A stretch of 64,000 nucleotides of DNA from Laburnicola sp. R22_1 (Eukaryota; Ascomycota; Dothideomycetes; Pleosporales; Didymosphaeriaceae): contig JACONQ010000016.1 in NCBI GenBank assembly GCA_014281115.1, positions 1,860,001 through 1,924,000 of the forward strand, in the 5' to 3' direction. This document shows, piece by piece, positions 10,274-21,545 of this stretch. The notes beneath the pieces are model-generated. The model saw nothing but the letters and a program-made list of their open reading frames with translations. It made no database searches and was not told where the DNA came from. The translations under genes were made by a program, and so were the position numbers. Numbering within the stretch: position 1 is the stretch's first letter; every line of letters starts with the position of its first letter.

Positions 10274-13200
10274 TTATAGTCCAAAAACTTCCATTCTGTG
10301 TTCCAATTCGTCCAGGTCGACCTCTTGGTCGGTTATTCTTCCCCTGACATCTTCAAGTCCGAGTTAATTAACGAACTTAGTCCATTTGCTGGCTGGCAGA
10401 GCCTTTGTAAGACCATCTGCTGCCATTTCTTCTAATTGTTAGTACTAGACTTTAATAGCTCCACGTACTACTTCTTGTTAAAGCCAATAATTGTGTATGT
10501 TAACGTGCCTAAGCTTTGTTTGTAACTTAGCAATTTCTTTAGTAATAAGTTAGATAGTTTGTTAATTGTCGCAATTAATGGTGATTGTTAAGGGTGAGAG
10601 TTTGATCTTAAGTTTAGCAATTAACTAAGCTGTAAAGAGTGTCTCCTTTGCAACCTATAAGAGTGCTAGCAACTTAGCTTTAGTTGTTAAAGTGGTGATA
10701 GTGTCTTGTTTGTTTGCCTTCTAGGCTATAAGACTACCAAACAGCTTAATAATGTATCCTTATAAGCTCTTTCTATTAAGGTTATTGTCTGCAAACAACG
10801 CGTTGCTAGCAACCTTGTAGGTGTCTGCTCCTCTAAAGCGTAACCCTAGTGATTGGGTGGAGGATAGGTATAGCAGTACGCGATCGGCGGCGTTGTAATA
10901 GTTGTCGCTGGGATTTAATAGGAAACGCGATAGTTAGGAGCTTGCAAAAGCGATATCTGGGCGCGTAGTTACTGTAGTGTATAGGATTAATCCTATCTTT
11001 CGCTAGTATTAGTTAATCTCTGCCTTTGTGGCGAGTCCTTCTTAAGGTAGCAGTTTAACTACTAACATTGGGGTTTTGTGTTTAAGGTCGCGTTGGTTAA
11101 TAAGGCGACTAATCTTGTCCACATAGGACGCCTGTAATAGCCAGAGTTGCCTACTTGCACGGTCTTTAACAATTTCAATCCCTAGAAACTACTAAAGATT
11201 GTTACCTCTAGTAAGGGTAAACTTTGTACTTATCTTTTTTATTACTACGTTAGCAGCGTGTTTCTAATCCCTTAAGTAGGCGACAATAAGGTTGTCTATA
11301 TAGAAGAAAATAATAATACTGTCTTTAATTATATAGCAAGGTTCGTGTAGGACTACAATAAAACCAAGATCCTTAAGAGCACTAGTAAATTCTCTCTGCC
11401 ACAGCAGTGGTGAGATTTAAAGACTATATAGTGCCTTATGCAACTGTAGGATAGTGCCTAATTAGGTATAACCTCGTGGCATTCTTATGTAGAGTTCTCT
11501 GTCCAGTTTCGCGTGGACGAAGGCGTTGGTGACGTCGTACTGGCTGAGTTCTAGGTCGTACCGAGCCGCTATAGACATAAGTAGGCGAAATGATCGCCCT
11601 GCGAGGGTTGCGGCGTAGGTGTCCTAAGTAGTAAGGTGGCGTTGTTGATCTCCGTGCACTACTAACCTAGCCTTGCACTTCTGAAATTAATGGTGTTTGT
11701 TGAGTTTGTAGGTATATACCCACATGCAGTTAAGGATTTGGTGGCCGCGTGATCGCACTAGAGCAGCAGGCACCTTACTCTAAGACCTTATTTCTTTATA
11801 GCTTTGTAGGTGTGATCGCTTAGCATCCTTCCACATATTAAATAGCGGATAATTGTTTAACTGTGTTCTGTAAGATAGAGGTTCTAGCATTTAACTTTAA
11901 TAGGGTTTCTTTCCTACTATAAGCATGCGGTTAAATTGTGTCTTGTTAAGTAGCTTCCCCTTATATTTGCCTCTACCCCCTGCCTATATTCTAGCTAGGA
12001 AAGCGGCTGCCTATAGCACAGCGCGTTAATCTGGCTGTGGTAATCTAATAGGAAATTGTTTATATTAATTGTGTTTAAGGCTCGCTATTAATTAGGCAAG
12101 TAGTGCGATAGGCGGAGGTGTCGCTGGTAGTATTGGGTAGGTGTAATTGATCTTCCTCCCTTAATAGTACCCTATAGTATTATTGTTATCCTTGCGAAAG
12201 TTAGTAATCGACTTATCCTTGTATAAAGACTCGGTGTTTTCGTGTTCTAGTGGTGAGGGCGGTAGCTCTACTAATTAGGTTTATACAACAATCTCTTTAT
12301 AAGTGCTATGCATAAGGTTGTCTAACAGGTCTTCTTCTTTACCTAAGAATACTAATTTTTCGTCAAAGATAATGTCTTAGGTACTAATGACTTTCCTAAG
12401 TGGAGGTATCCATATCCTCCAGATGTTTGTTGATTGGTAGCCCACTAGGTATCTAATCTATGCTTTTAGATCTAACCTTTAGAGCTTGCTCTTGCTGCGT
12501 TTTGTATTATTAGTTATAGCGAAGGCTTTATAGCTATAGGCCCTAAGGTGAGCCTAGTTTAGTTTCTTTAGTTAAGTAACAATACTGTTTTAGAAAGCAA
12601 CTATCGTAAAGAATACTTTGTGTGGTGATCGCCATTAATTAGCGTAGTTTGGAGTTTAATTGTATAGGTATACAGCCGCTTGTGTGATTTCTGGCCATAG
12701 TGTCTAGGGAAGGTTGGTGTTAAGTTGCATTGCACGACTCTTCTTCTTAATTACACCCCCTAAGCGTTTAGCTCCTCTATTTTAAGCTTAGGTATTAGGT
12801 GCTAAAGGCTTAATAATAATATCTTTACTAACACACTATCTGTAAACGTCTTGCTTAACTAAGAAGATCTTATTGTCTAATTTAATAACTTTAACTGTTA
12901 TCTTAAACTATACTTTTATAAATAGTACAAATTCCTTTAATAGTTTAATAATTGTTCGTGCTGGTTAGTTGTCTTTAAAGTAGAAATCCTAAGCCATGCC
13001 TAAGAATTGATTGGTAATAAGCATTTGGCTTTTCTTGCTAGTAGAGCTCTTATCTTCGAAGTTGTGAAAGTCTATAGCGACTCTCTTACTAGGACTATTA
13101 TTAATTTATTTAGCCTATTATCTAATTTATTGCTTTAGCTTTAATCTGCCGCAAGCATTGTATTAGACTATAGTTAGTTCTTTAAGGCGCACCCCCTTAC

Positions 13201-15064
13201 AGTGATTTACTGTGTGTTCCAGCGCCTAAGGACCTGGGTGGCCTAGTCGTTTGTGCCATGTGTTGGCGTCCGCCTTCTGCGCTCGTCGTGCGGTGCGCGT
13301 AGTAATCTTGTGTGTGGCGTACGTACTATTGGGTATAGTACGATTTGGTGTTAGTGTTGCTCTGAACTCTAGTACCCATTAATTGTGTATTTCTTAAAGT
13401 TCGGCGAGGATCGTATTGTCCCTTCTCTTAATTGTTGTTAGATCTGCTAGCGTGTCCTACTAGAGGCCTTGCCTGCGGAGTAATTAGAAAGACACTAGGT
13501 TGCATAGTAGATTAGGGCAGTAGGCGACGTTATCTAGCCTTATTACCCTATTTCCTTGTACACTCTTAATATATAGATGGACACTTCTATATCTCCTAAT
13601 TTATACTTGTATTAAGCCCGCCTATATAAAGTCTCCTAGCGACGGTGGTTGCAGCGTAACAAAACGATTAATATTATTAAAAATGTGGCAAGTTGTGCCA
13701 GAATCAAGAATTACGGAGTAACGTAGTGGGTATATATTTGGGTCTAAGTGGTAGGAGGCGGCATTAAAGCTCGCTAAGAGGATAGTAATTTGTCTACTAT
13801 CTAGTCATTTATTGTTAGCAACTTTAGTAATTTGAGTTAGAGTAGGGGTGCTTAATTGTTTAATTCTTAGTGTCTGTAATCTTGGACGCTTTACAGATCT
13901 TATGCTTTCTATAAGCGCTAGGTTATTCTCTATCCTAAATTTTATTAGGGCAACTATTACTAGCTTTAGTTAAAACTATTTAGGTTGTTTCTTAGGGAAA
14001 GCGTAAAAGTAGTCTTTTAGATTATGGCGTTGTTTATAAGCAGAGCACTTAAGGTTTAATTCTTTTTGGCTACTAACTACTATTGGCTTATTGTCTATAA
14101 TCGCGGACTACTTGAATTTGGTTTTAGAGCCAGCTTTCTTAGCGCGTAATCTGCCTCGCTTAAGTAATGCTGCTTTATCCATAGGATAGGCGTCCCTATC
14201 TGTGGTCTAGGTGGTTACATTACTATTAGCAAGAGATAGTCTTGCAATAGCAAAAGCGCCCTTTTGTTTACCCTTAATTAGGTGCTGTATTACTATATAT
14301 TCTTAAAAGAGTTTTACTATTTCTTTTCTTCTAATAGCATAATCTTTGCTCCTATTCTAATAGAAGGTTGTAACCTAAATAGATACAACGTTAGACACTG
14401 CCTTTATAAAATCCTTCTTAACTAAGTTAGGCTTCTAAAGCTCTAGGACTCTGTTAAACTTAGCTTCTATAGCTGCATAATCGTACTTAGCAAGCTAGGT
14501 CGCCTATAATCCAGCAGTCCTTATTGGCTTGAGGGCATCTTGATACCTGGCCCTTGCTTGTTGTTCTTCGTTATCTTAGTCGACCCTAACCATAATTGTA
14601 AGGTTCTTAATCTATTATCTAATTAATTAATCTAGTATGCAGCAATTAGTCTACAAGTGTACCGAGGTTGTTAATTATATAAGGGTAACTAGTTTGTCTA
14701 GATTCGCTTTCTCATCGCGGTATGCGCAGTTAAGTATCTTAAAGGTTTCGAGTTAATTCTTATAGTAGTTTATATTCTTATTATAACCCTTTAGACTAAT
14801 TTGCAATAGCTGCAATAGCAGCGTTAGACATTTATTAGGGTTAGTCGGGTGTGCATTAGTAAACACGCTATTTAGTTAGTAGAAACCAACGTCTAGTGCT
14901 GTTAGCATAATTAGTTTAATCGTAGGTTTAATAGGTAGGGCTGGGTTAATAAGATCCCAGACCTCTAGTAATTAGGCTCAGGCTTTAATTTGCCTCAGCC
15001 ATAGTGTGTAGTTTAAATAGTTGGTCAGAATCACTATGGAAACCCTAAGTATTAATAGAAATAT
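10274..15064 (-). pseudogene. Copia-1 gag-pol relic
   Basis: Read on the minus strand this is colinear with the Copia-2 polyprotein: gag (15064 to about 14100, zinc knuckle near 14030), protease, integrase (about 13250-12400) and RT-RNase H (about 11800-10274). The expected initiator is ATA (15064-15062) where Copia-2 and Copia-3 have ATG, and many glutamine positions read TAG or TAA. The RT active-site motif reads FYIDNLIVAY near 11310-11280. It cannot encode a full protein and was most likely killed by RIP. Confidence 0.85.
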
Positions 15065-15100
15065 AATAATCGGTTTAATCGAGGCAGTGAGACTCTTAAT

Positions 15101-15416
15101 TGTTAGATATAGGGGTATTCTTAATAAGATAAGATGGGAAGTGGTATGGTTAATTGATTGATGTTTTTTCCTTGTTCTTCCTAGAGAAGCTTAGCTATCG
15201 CGAGGAGTATCTATCTAATGCCAAGACACACTAGTACTATTTGGGATAGTATAGGGGCAGTGCAAAATAGTGGTGCGCCAGCCTCTTTTAATTTCACAGT
15301 GAAAACACTGTGATTTACACTAATTGCCAGTGTGTACAGGCCATATAATCGGACACACCTACCCACTGTAATTCACAGTAAAATCACAGTGATTTATAGG
15401 GACTGTCTATTTGACA
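15101..15416 (-). repeat. Copia-1 5' LTR
   Basis: 316 bp, the partner of 9898-10213. Differences between the two are nearly all C/T or G/A transitions. In the sense orientation it should carry the element promoter. Confidence 0.88.
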
Positions 15417-15555
15417 CTACGCAAGTCTGCACATATCTATACATCTCTAAGCATTTTTGTGCTAGTATATTACTTATATAAAAATGCGCATAAATATGCA
15501 AGTCTACGCACGTCTGCGTATAATTTATATAGTTAAGCAAAAAAACTTTCCTAAT

Positions 15556-15770
15556 ATAGGGGTAGAATAACAAAGGCTTTTATTTTAAATAACATAACAA
15601 AAAAAGCAAAGCCTACTACTTAGTAATTAAAAAGAGTATAAAAAAGTTAATTATAAAAAAAGATATTACTTATAAACTAATTAAAAGTAAAAGTATATTA
15701 CCTAAGTATATAAATTTAGACGCTTAAATATTACGCACTTAAAAATCCGCACGTAATAGATATTAAGATA
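15556..15770. mobile_element. Fragment of an inverted relative of the 7492-8640 insert
   Basis: Positions 15556 to about 15680 are the reverse complement of about 8515-8620 with RIP-type differences. The missing terminus of this copy is seen at 9040-9064, on the other side of MITE copy B: joining 9064 to 15556 restores the order seen at the right end of the 7492-8640 insert. MITE B therefore landed about 25 bp inside this element. The stretch 15680-15770 is AT-rich and unassigned. Confidence 0.5.
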
Positions 15771-15785
15771 GAAGGTGTAAGGGCG

Positions 15786-16077
15786 TATTAGATAGACAGT
15801 TACTGTAAAATCTAGTGGGTAGGTGTGTACGATTATATGGCCCCTTATAGTGGTAATTAGTGTAAATTATAGTAATTTTACTATGAAATACACTAAGGAG
15901 GCTGGCGCACTACTGTTTTACACTGCCCCTGTACTATTCTAAATAGTACTAGTGCGGCTTAGTACTAGATAGTTACTTCTCGTGGTAGCCGAGCTTCTCT
16001 AATAGAACACACACAATCAATTAATTAACCCACTACTTTTCCATCTCAACTCATTAAGAATACCCATATATTTAATA
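15786..16077 (+). repeat. Copia-2 5' LTR, RIP-mutated
   Basis: 292 bp. Its first base pair block reads TATTAG where the 3' LTR keeps TGTCAG. About 25 differences from the 3' LTR are almost all transitions in this copy, clustered at both ends, with a central block of about 100 bp unchanged. The CACTGTGA motifs are destroyed here. Confidence 0.9.
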
Positions 16078-16113
16078 ATTAAGAGTCTTACTACCTTAAT
16101 TAAACTAATTATT

Positions 16114-19100
16114 ATGCCTCTATTAATACTTAGGGTTTTCATAGTAATTCTGACCGACTATTCGAACTACGCACCATGGCTGAGGCAAATTAAAGCCTAA
16201 GCCCAATTACTAGAGGTCTGGGATCTTATTAACCCAGCCCTACCTATTGAACCTACAATCAAACCAATTATGCCAATGGCACTAGACCTTGGTTTCTATC
16301 AACCAAATAGCGTGTTTACTAACGCACACCTAACCAACCCTAACAAACGTCCAACGCTGCCGTCGCAGCTATCGCAAATTGGTCTAAAGGGTTACAATAA
16401 GGATATGAACTACTATAAGAATTAACTTAAAACCTTTAAGATACTCGACCGCGCATACCGCGATAAGAAGGCGAACCTAGACAAACTAGTTACCCTTATA
16501 CAATTAACAACCTTGGTACACTTGCAGACTAATTGCTGCATACTAGGTTAATTAATTAGACAATAGATTAAAAACCTCACGATTATAGTTAGGGTTAACT
16601 AAGATAACAAAGAATAACAAGCAAGGGCCAGGTATTAAGATACCCTTAAGCTAATGAGGACTGCTAGATTATAGGCGACCTGGCTTGCTAAGTACGATTA
16701 TGCAGCTACAGAAGCTAAGTTTAACAGAGTCCTAGAGCTCTAGAAGCCTAACTTAGTTAAGAAGGATTTTATGAAGGCAGTGTCCAACGTCGCACCTATT
16801 TAGGTTACGACCTTTTATTAGAATGAGAGCAAGGATTATGCTATTAGAAGAAAAGAAATAGTGAAACTCTTCTAAGAACACATAGTAATGTAGCACCTAA
16901 TTAAGAGCAAACAAAAGGGCGCTTTTACTATTATAGGACCATCTCTCGCTAATAGTGGTGCAACTACCTAGACCACAGATAGGGACGCCTATCCTATGGA
17001 TAAAGCAGCATTACTTAAGCGAGGCAGATTACGCGCTAAGAAAGCTAGCTCTAAAGCCAAATCCAAGCAGTCCGCGATTATAGACAATAAGCCAACAGTA
17101 GTTAGTGGCCAAGAAGGATTAAACCTTAAGTGCCCTGCTTGTGAACAACGCCATAATCTAAAAGACTGCTTTTACGCTTTCCCTAAGAAACGACCTAAAT
17201 GGTTTTAACCGAAACTAGCAATGGTTGCCCTAATGAAATTTAGGATAGAGAATGACCTAGCGCTTATAGAAAGTATGAGATCTGTAAAGCGTCCAAGATC
17301 ACAGACACTAAGAATTAAACAATTAAGCACCCCTACTCTAACTTGAATTACTAAAGTTGCTAACAATAAATGACTAGATAGCAGACGAATTACTGTCCTC
17401 TTAGCGAGCTTTAATGCCGCCTCCTACTACTTAGACCCGAACACATACCTACTACGTTACTCCGCGATTCTTAATTCTGGCACAACTTGCCACATTTTTA
17501 ATAATATCGATCGTTTCGTCACGCTGCGACCACTATCGCCAGGAGACTTTATATGGGCGGGCTTAACATAAGTATAGATTAGGGGATATAGGAGTGTCTA
17601 TCTACACGTTAAAAGTGTACAAGGAAATAGGGTAATAAGGCTAGATAATATCGCCTACTGCCCTAATCTGCTATACAACCTAGTGTCTTTCTAATTACTC
17701 CGCAGGCAAGGCCTCTAGTAGGACATGCTAGCAGATCTAATAATAATTAAGAGAAGGGACAATACGATCCTCGCCGAACTTTAAGAAATACACAATTAAT
17801 GGGTACTGGAGTTCAGAGCAACACCAACACCAAATCGTACTATACCCAATAGTACGTACGCCACACACAAGATCACTACGCGCACCGCACGACGAGCGCA
17901 GAAGGCGGACGCCAACACATGGCACAAACGACTAGGCCACCCAGGTCCTTAGGCGCTAGAACACACAGTGAATCACTGTGAGGGGGTGCGCCTTAAAGGA
18001 CTAACTATGGTCTAATACGATGCTTGCGGCAGATTAAAGCTTAAGCGACAAATTAGATAACAGGCCAAACAAATTAATAATAGTCCTAGTAAGAGAGTTG
18101 CTATAGACTTTTACAACTTCGAAGATAAGAGCTCCACTAGCGAGAAAAGCTAAATGCTTATTACTAATCGATTCTTAGGCATGGCTTGGGATTTCTACTT
18201 TAAAGACAACTAACTAGCATAAACAATTATTAAACTGCTAAAGAAATTTGTACTATTTATAAAAGTACAGTTTAAGGTAACAGTTAAAGTTATTAAATTA
18301 GATAATAAGATCTTCTTAGTTAAGCAAGACGTTTATAGATAGTGTGTTAGTAAAGGTATTATTATTAAGCCTTTAGCACCTAATACCCAAGCTTAAAATG
18401 GAGGAGCTAAACGCTTAGGAGGTGTAATTAAGGAGAAGAGTCGTGCAATGCGACTTAACGCCAACCTTCCCTAGACACTATGGCCAGAAATCACACAAGC
18501 GGCTGTATACCTATATAATCAAACTCCAAACTACGCTAATTAATGGCGATCACCACACGAAGTATTCTTTACAACAGTTGCTTTCCAAAACAGCATTGTC
18601 ACTTAACTAAAGAAACTAAACTAGGCTTACCTTAGGGCCTATAGCTATAAAGCCTTTGCTATAACTAATAATATAAAACGCAGCAAGAGCAAGCTTTAAA
18701 GGTTAGATTCAAAAGCATGGATTGGATACCTAGTAGGCTACTAATTAACAAATATCTAGAGGATATAGATACCTCTACTTAGGAAAGTCATTAGTACCCA
18801 AGACGTTATCTTTAACGAAAAATTAGTATTCTTAGGTAAAGAAGAAGACCTATTAGATAACCTTATACATAGCACTTATAAAGAGATTGCTGCATAGACC
18901 TAATTAGTGGAGCTACTGCCCTCACTACTAGAACACGAAAACACTAAGTCTTTATACGAGGATAAGTCGATTACTAACTCCCGCGAGGATAACAATAATG
19001 CTCTAGGGTACTATTAAGGGAGGAAGATTAATTACACCTACCTAACACCACTAGCGACACCTCCGCCTATCGCACTGCTTGCCTAATTAATGGCAAGCCT

Positions 19101-20904
19101 CGAACACAATCAACATGAACAATTTCCCTTTAGATTACTACAGCCAGATTAACGCGCTGTGCTATAGGCAGCCGCTTTCCTAGCTAGAACACAGGCAGGT
19201 AGTAGAGGCAAATATAAGGGAAAGCTGCTTAACAAAGCGTAATTTAATTGCATGCTTATAGCAGAAAAGAAACCCTACTAAAGTGAATTACTAGAGCCTC
19301 TATCTTGCGGAACATGGTTAGAAGACCACCCGCTATTTAATATGTGGAAGGATGCTGAGCGAGTACACCTACAAAGCCACAAGGAGATAAGGTCTTAGAG
19401 TAAGGTGCCTGTTTCCCTAGTACGATCACGTGGCCACTAAATCCTTAACTGCATATAGGTGTATACATACAAACTTAACAAATATTATTAATTTTAGAAG
19501 TGCAAGGCTAGGCTAGTAGTACATAGAGATCAACAACGCCACCTTACTACTTAAGACACCTATGCCGCAACCCTTGCAGGACAATCATTTCGCCTACTTA
19601 TGGCTATGGCAGCTTAGTATAACCTAGAGCTCAGCTAGTACGACATCACTAACGCTTTCGTCCATGCGAAACTGGACAGAGAACTCTACATAAGAATGCC
19701 CCAAGGTTATACCCGACCTAGTACTATCCTATAGTTGCATAAGGCACTGTATGGTCTTCGAATCTCACCACTGCTGTGGCAGAGAGAATTTACCAGTGCT
19801 CTTAAGGATCTTGGTTTTGCCGCAGTCCCTTATAAGCCTTACTATATAATCAAAGACAGTATTATTATATTCTTTTATATAGACAACCTCATCGTCGCCT
19901 ACTTAAGGGATCAGAAACACGCTACTAACGCAATAATAAAAAAGATAAGTACAAAGTTCACCCTTACTAGAGGTAACAATCTTTAGTGGTTTCTAGGGAT
20001 TGAAATCGTCAGAGACTGTGCAAGTAGGCAACTCTAGCTATCACAGGCGTCCTATGTGGACAAGATTAGTCGCCTTATCGACCAACGCGACCTTAAACAC
20101 GATACCCTAATATTAGCAGTTAAACTGCTACCTTAAGAAGGACTCGCCACAAAGGCTGAGATTAACTAATACTAGCGAAAGATAGGATTAATCCTGTACG
20201 CTGTAGTAACCACGCGCCCTAATATCGCTTTCGCAAGCTCCTAATTATCGCGCTTTCTATCAAATCTCAGCGACAACCATCACAAAGCCGCCAACCATGT
20301 ACTGCTATACTTATCCTCTACCTAATCACTAGGGCTACGCTTTGGAGATGCAGACACCTACAAGGTTACTAGCGACGCGTTGTTTGCAGACAATACCCTT
20401 AATAGAAAGAGCTTGCAAGGATATATTATTAAGCTGTTTAGTGGACTTGTCGCCTGGAAGGCAAATAAACAAGACACTGTCACTACTTTGACAACTAAAG
20501 CTGAGTTGCTGGCACTCTTATAGGTTGTAAAGGAGGCACTCTTTACGGCTTAGTTAATTGCTAAACTTAAGATTAAACTCTTATCCTTAATAATCACTAT
20601 TAATTGCGACAATTAACAAACTATCCGACTTGTTACTAAAGAAATTGCCAAGTTACAAACAAAGCTTAGGCACGTCGATATACATAATTATTGGCTTTAA
20701 TAAGAAGTAGTACGTGGAGCTATCAAAATCCAGTACTAATAATTAGAAGAAATAGCAGCAGATGGCCTTACAAAGGCTCTGCCAGCTGGCAAATGGACTA
20801 AGTTCGTAAATCAACTCGGACTTGAAGACGTCAGGGGTAGGATCACCGACCAAGAGGTCGACCTTGACGAATTGGAAGACAGGATGGAAGCTTTTGGACT
20901 ATGA
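16114..20904 (+). pseudogene. Copia-2 gag-pol relic
   Basis: One polyprotein frame can be followed with many TAG/TAA codons where glutamine is expected. Order: gag from ATG 16114 with a UBN2-type N-terminus (NYAPWLRQIKAQ); zinc knuckle CPACEQRHNLKDC within the open stretch 16996-17208; protease-like NSGTTCHIF near 17475; integrase zinc-binding region WHKRLGHPG near 17919 and core (AIDFYNFEDKS near 18105, NGGAKRLGGVIKEKSR near 18400); RT from about 19315 with QYDITNAFVHAKL (about 19637) and FYIDNLIVAY (about 19876), including the open stretch 19735-19986; RNase H ending ADGLTKALPAGKW (about 20759); stop TGA 20902-20904. This order, integrase before RT, defines Ty1/Copia. Not functional as it stands. 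Confidence 0.9.
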
Positions 20905-20964
20905 GTTATAGTACGGCTGCGAAGAATTGGGTCCAGCTTGAGATGGTTCCAAGCTGAGGGGGTG

Positions 20965-21256
20965 TGTCAGATAGACAGTCACTGTGAAATCCAGTGGGTA
21001 GGTGTGTACGATCATATGGCCCCTTACAGTGGTAATCAGTGTAAATCACTGTGATTTCACTGTGAAATACACTAAGGAGGCTGGCGCACTACTGTTTTAC
21101 ACTGCCCCTGTACTATTCTAAATAGTACTAGTGCGGCTTAGTACTAGATAGTTACTTCTCGCGGTAGCCGAGCTTCTCCGACAGAACACACACAATCAAT
21201 CAATCAACCCACCACTTTTCCATCTCAACTTATCAAGAATACCCGTATATTTGACA
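20965..21256 (+). repeat. Copia-2 3' LTR, nearly intact
   Basis: 292 bp starting TGTCAGATAG and ending TTGACA. It carries CACTGTGA at 20980-20987, 21047-21054 and 21058-21065. The last two are spaced 11 bp start to start. Confidence 0.92.
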
Positions 21257-21529
21257 GGGCGGTACACGGCCTTATAGGGCAAACCTCTTAGGGACAGCTA
21301 GTATAGTTAAAAGAGATAATTAAATTAAGACTATACTAAGATAGGGGATAAAGAAGGGACCTAAGGGGCCCTTACTTATATAGTAGGCAGTATAAAATAT
21401 AGGCCTATACTAACTACGTGCTAACACTAACTAGAAAAGGCGCCTTCTATAAGGTAAAAGGCGTTATTAGAGTGTAAAAGAAAAGGTAATAGTAAATAAC
21501 TAGTAGGGAGACAGGTTCAAACTATTATA
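21257..21529 (-). repeat. Gypsy-1 3' LTR, main part
   Basis: Continuation of the LTR begun at 15776-15785; the first five bases here are the duplicated GGGCG target of Copia-2. It aligns along its length with 31439-31719 and with the solo LTR 43837-44124. Its inner end is RIP-mutated. Confidence 0.85.
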
Positions 21530-21545
21530 TAACCTCCCTTTTAAG
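21530..21545 (-). other. Gypsy-1 polypurine tract
   Basis: In the sense (minus) strand the bases directly before the 3' LTR read AAAAGGGAGGT, the expected primer site for plus-strand DNA synthesis. This supports the minus orientation. Confidence 0.6.

Larger units (their letters stand above)
9898..15416 (-). mobile_element. Copia-1, full-length LTR retrotransposon
   Basis: This 5519-bp element has two 316-bp LTRs that begin TG and end CA. A purine tract (GGGGG in the sense strand) lies directly beside the 9898-10213 LTR, which makes that one the 3' LTR and gives the minus orientation. Flanking pentamers CTGCA (9893-9897) and CTACG (15417-15421) each differ by one G-to-A change from a deduced CTGCG target. 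It is inserted in MITE copy B. The internal region is colinear with Copia-2 but full of stops. Confidence 0.9.
9067..15553. mobile_element. TA-flanked MITE, copy B (split by Copia-1)
   Basis: It begins CTAGGAAAAGTTTT at 9067 and ends at 15553 with AACTTTCCTAA, flanked by TA (9065-9066 and 15554-15555). Removing Copia-1 and one TSD copy leaves about 963 bp, colinear with copy A. It is more heavily RIP-mutated than copy A on the left side. Confidence 0.7.
15786..21256 (+). mobile_element. Copia-2, full-length LTR retrotransposon
   Basis: 5471 bp with two 292-bp LTRs (15786-16077 and 20965-21256) and perfect TSDs GGGCG (15781-15785 and 21257-21261). It sits ten bases inside the Gypsy-1 3' LTR. 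The polypurine tract GAGGGGGTG ends at 20964. It is the best preserved of the three related Copia elements, with long recognisable stretches of gag, integrase, RT and RNase H. It lies head-to-head with Copia-1, 369 bp away. Confidence 0.93.

Noticed and set aside
17737..17925. 62-codon minus-strand frame in Copia-2
   Set aside because: It is antisense to the integrase region of Copia-2.
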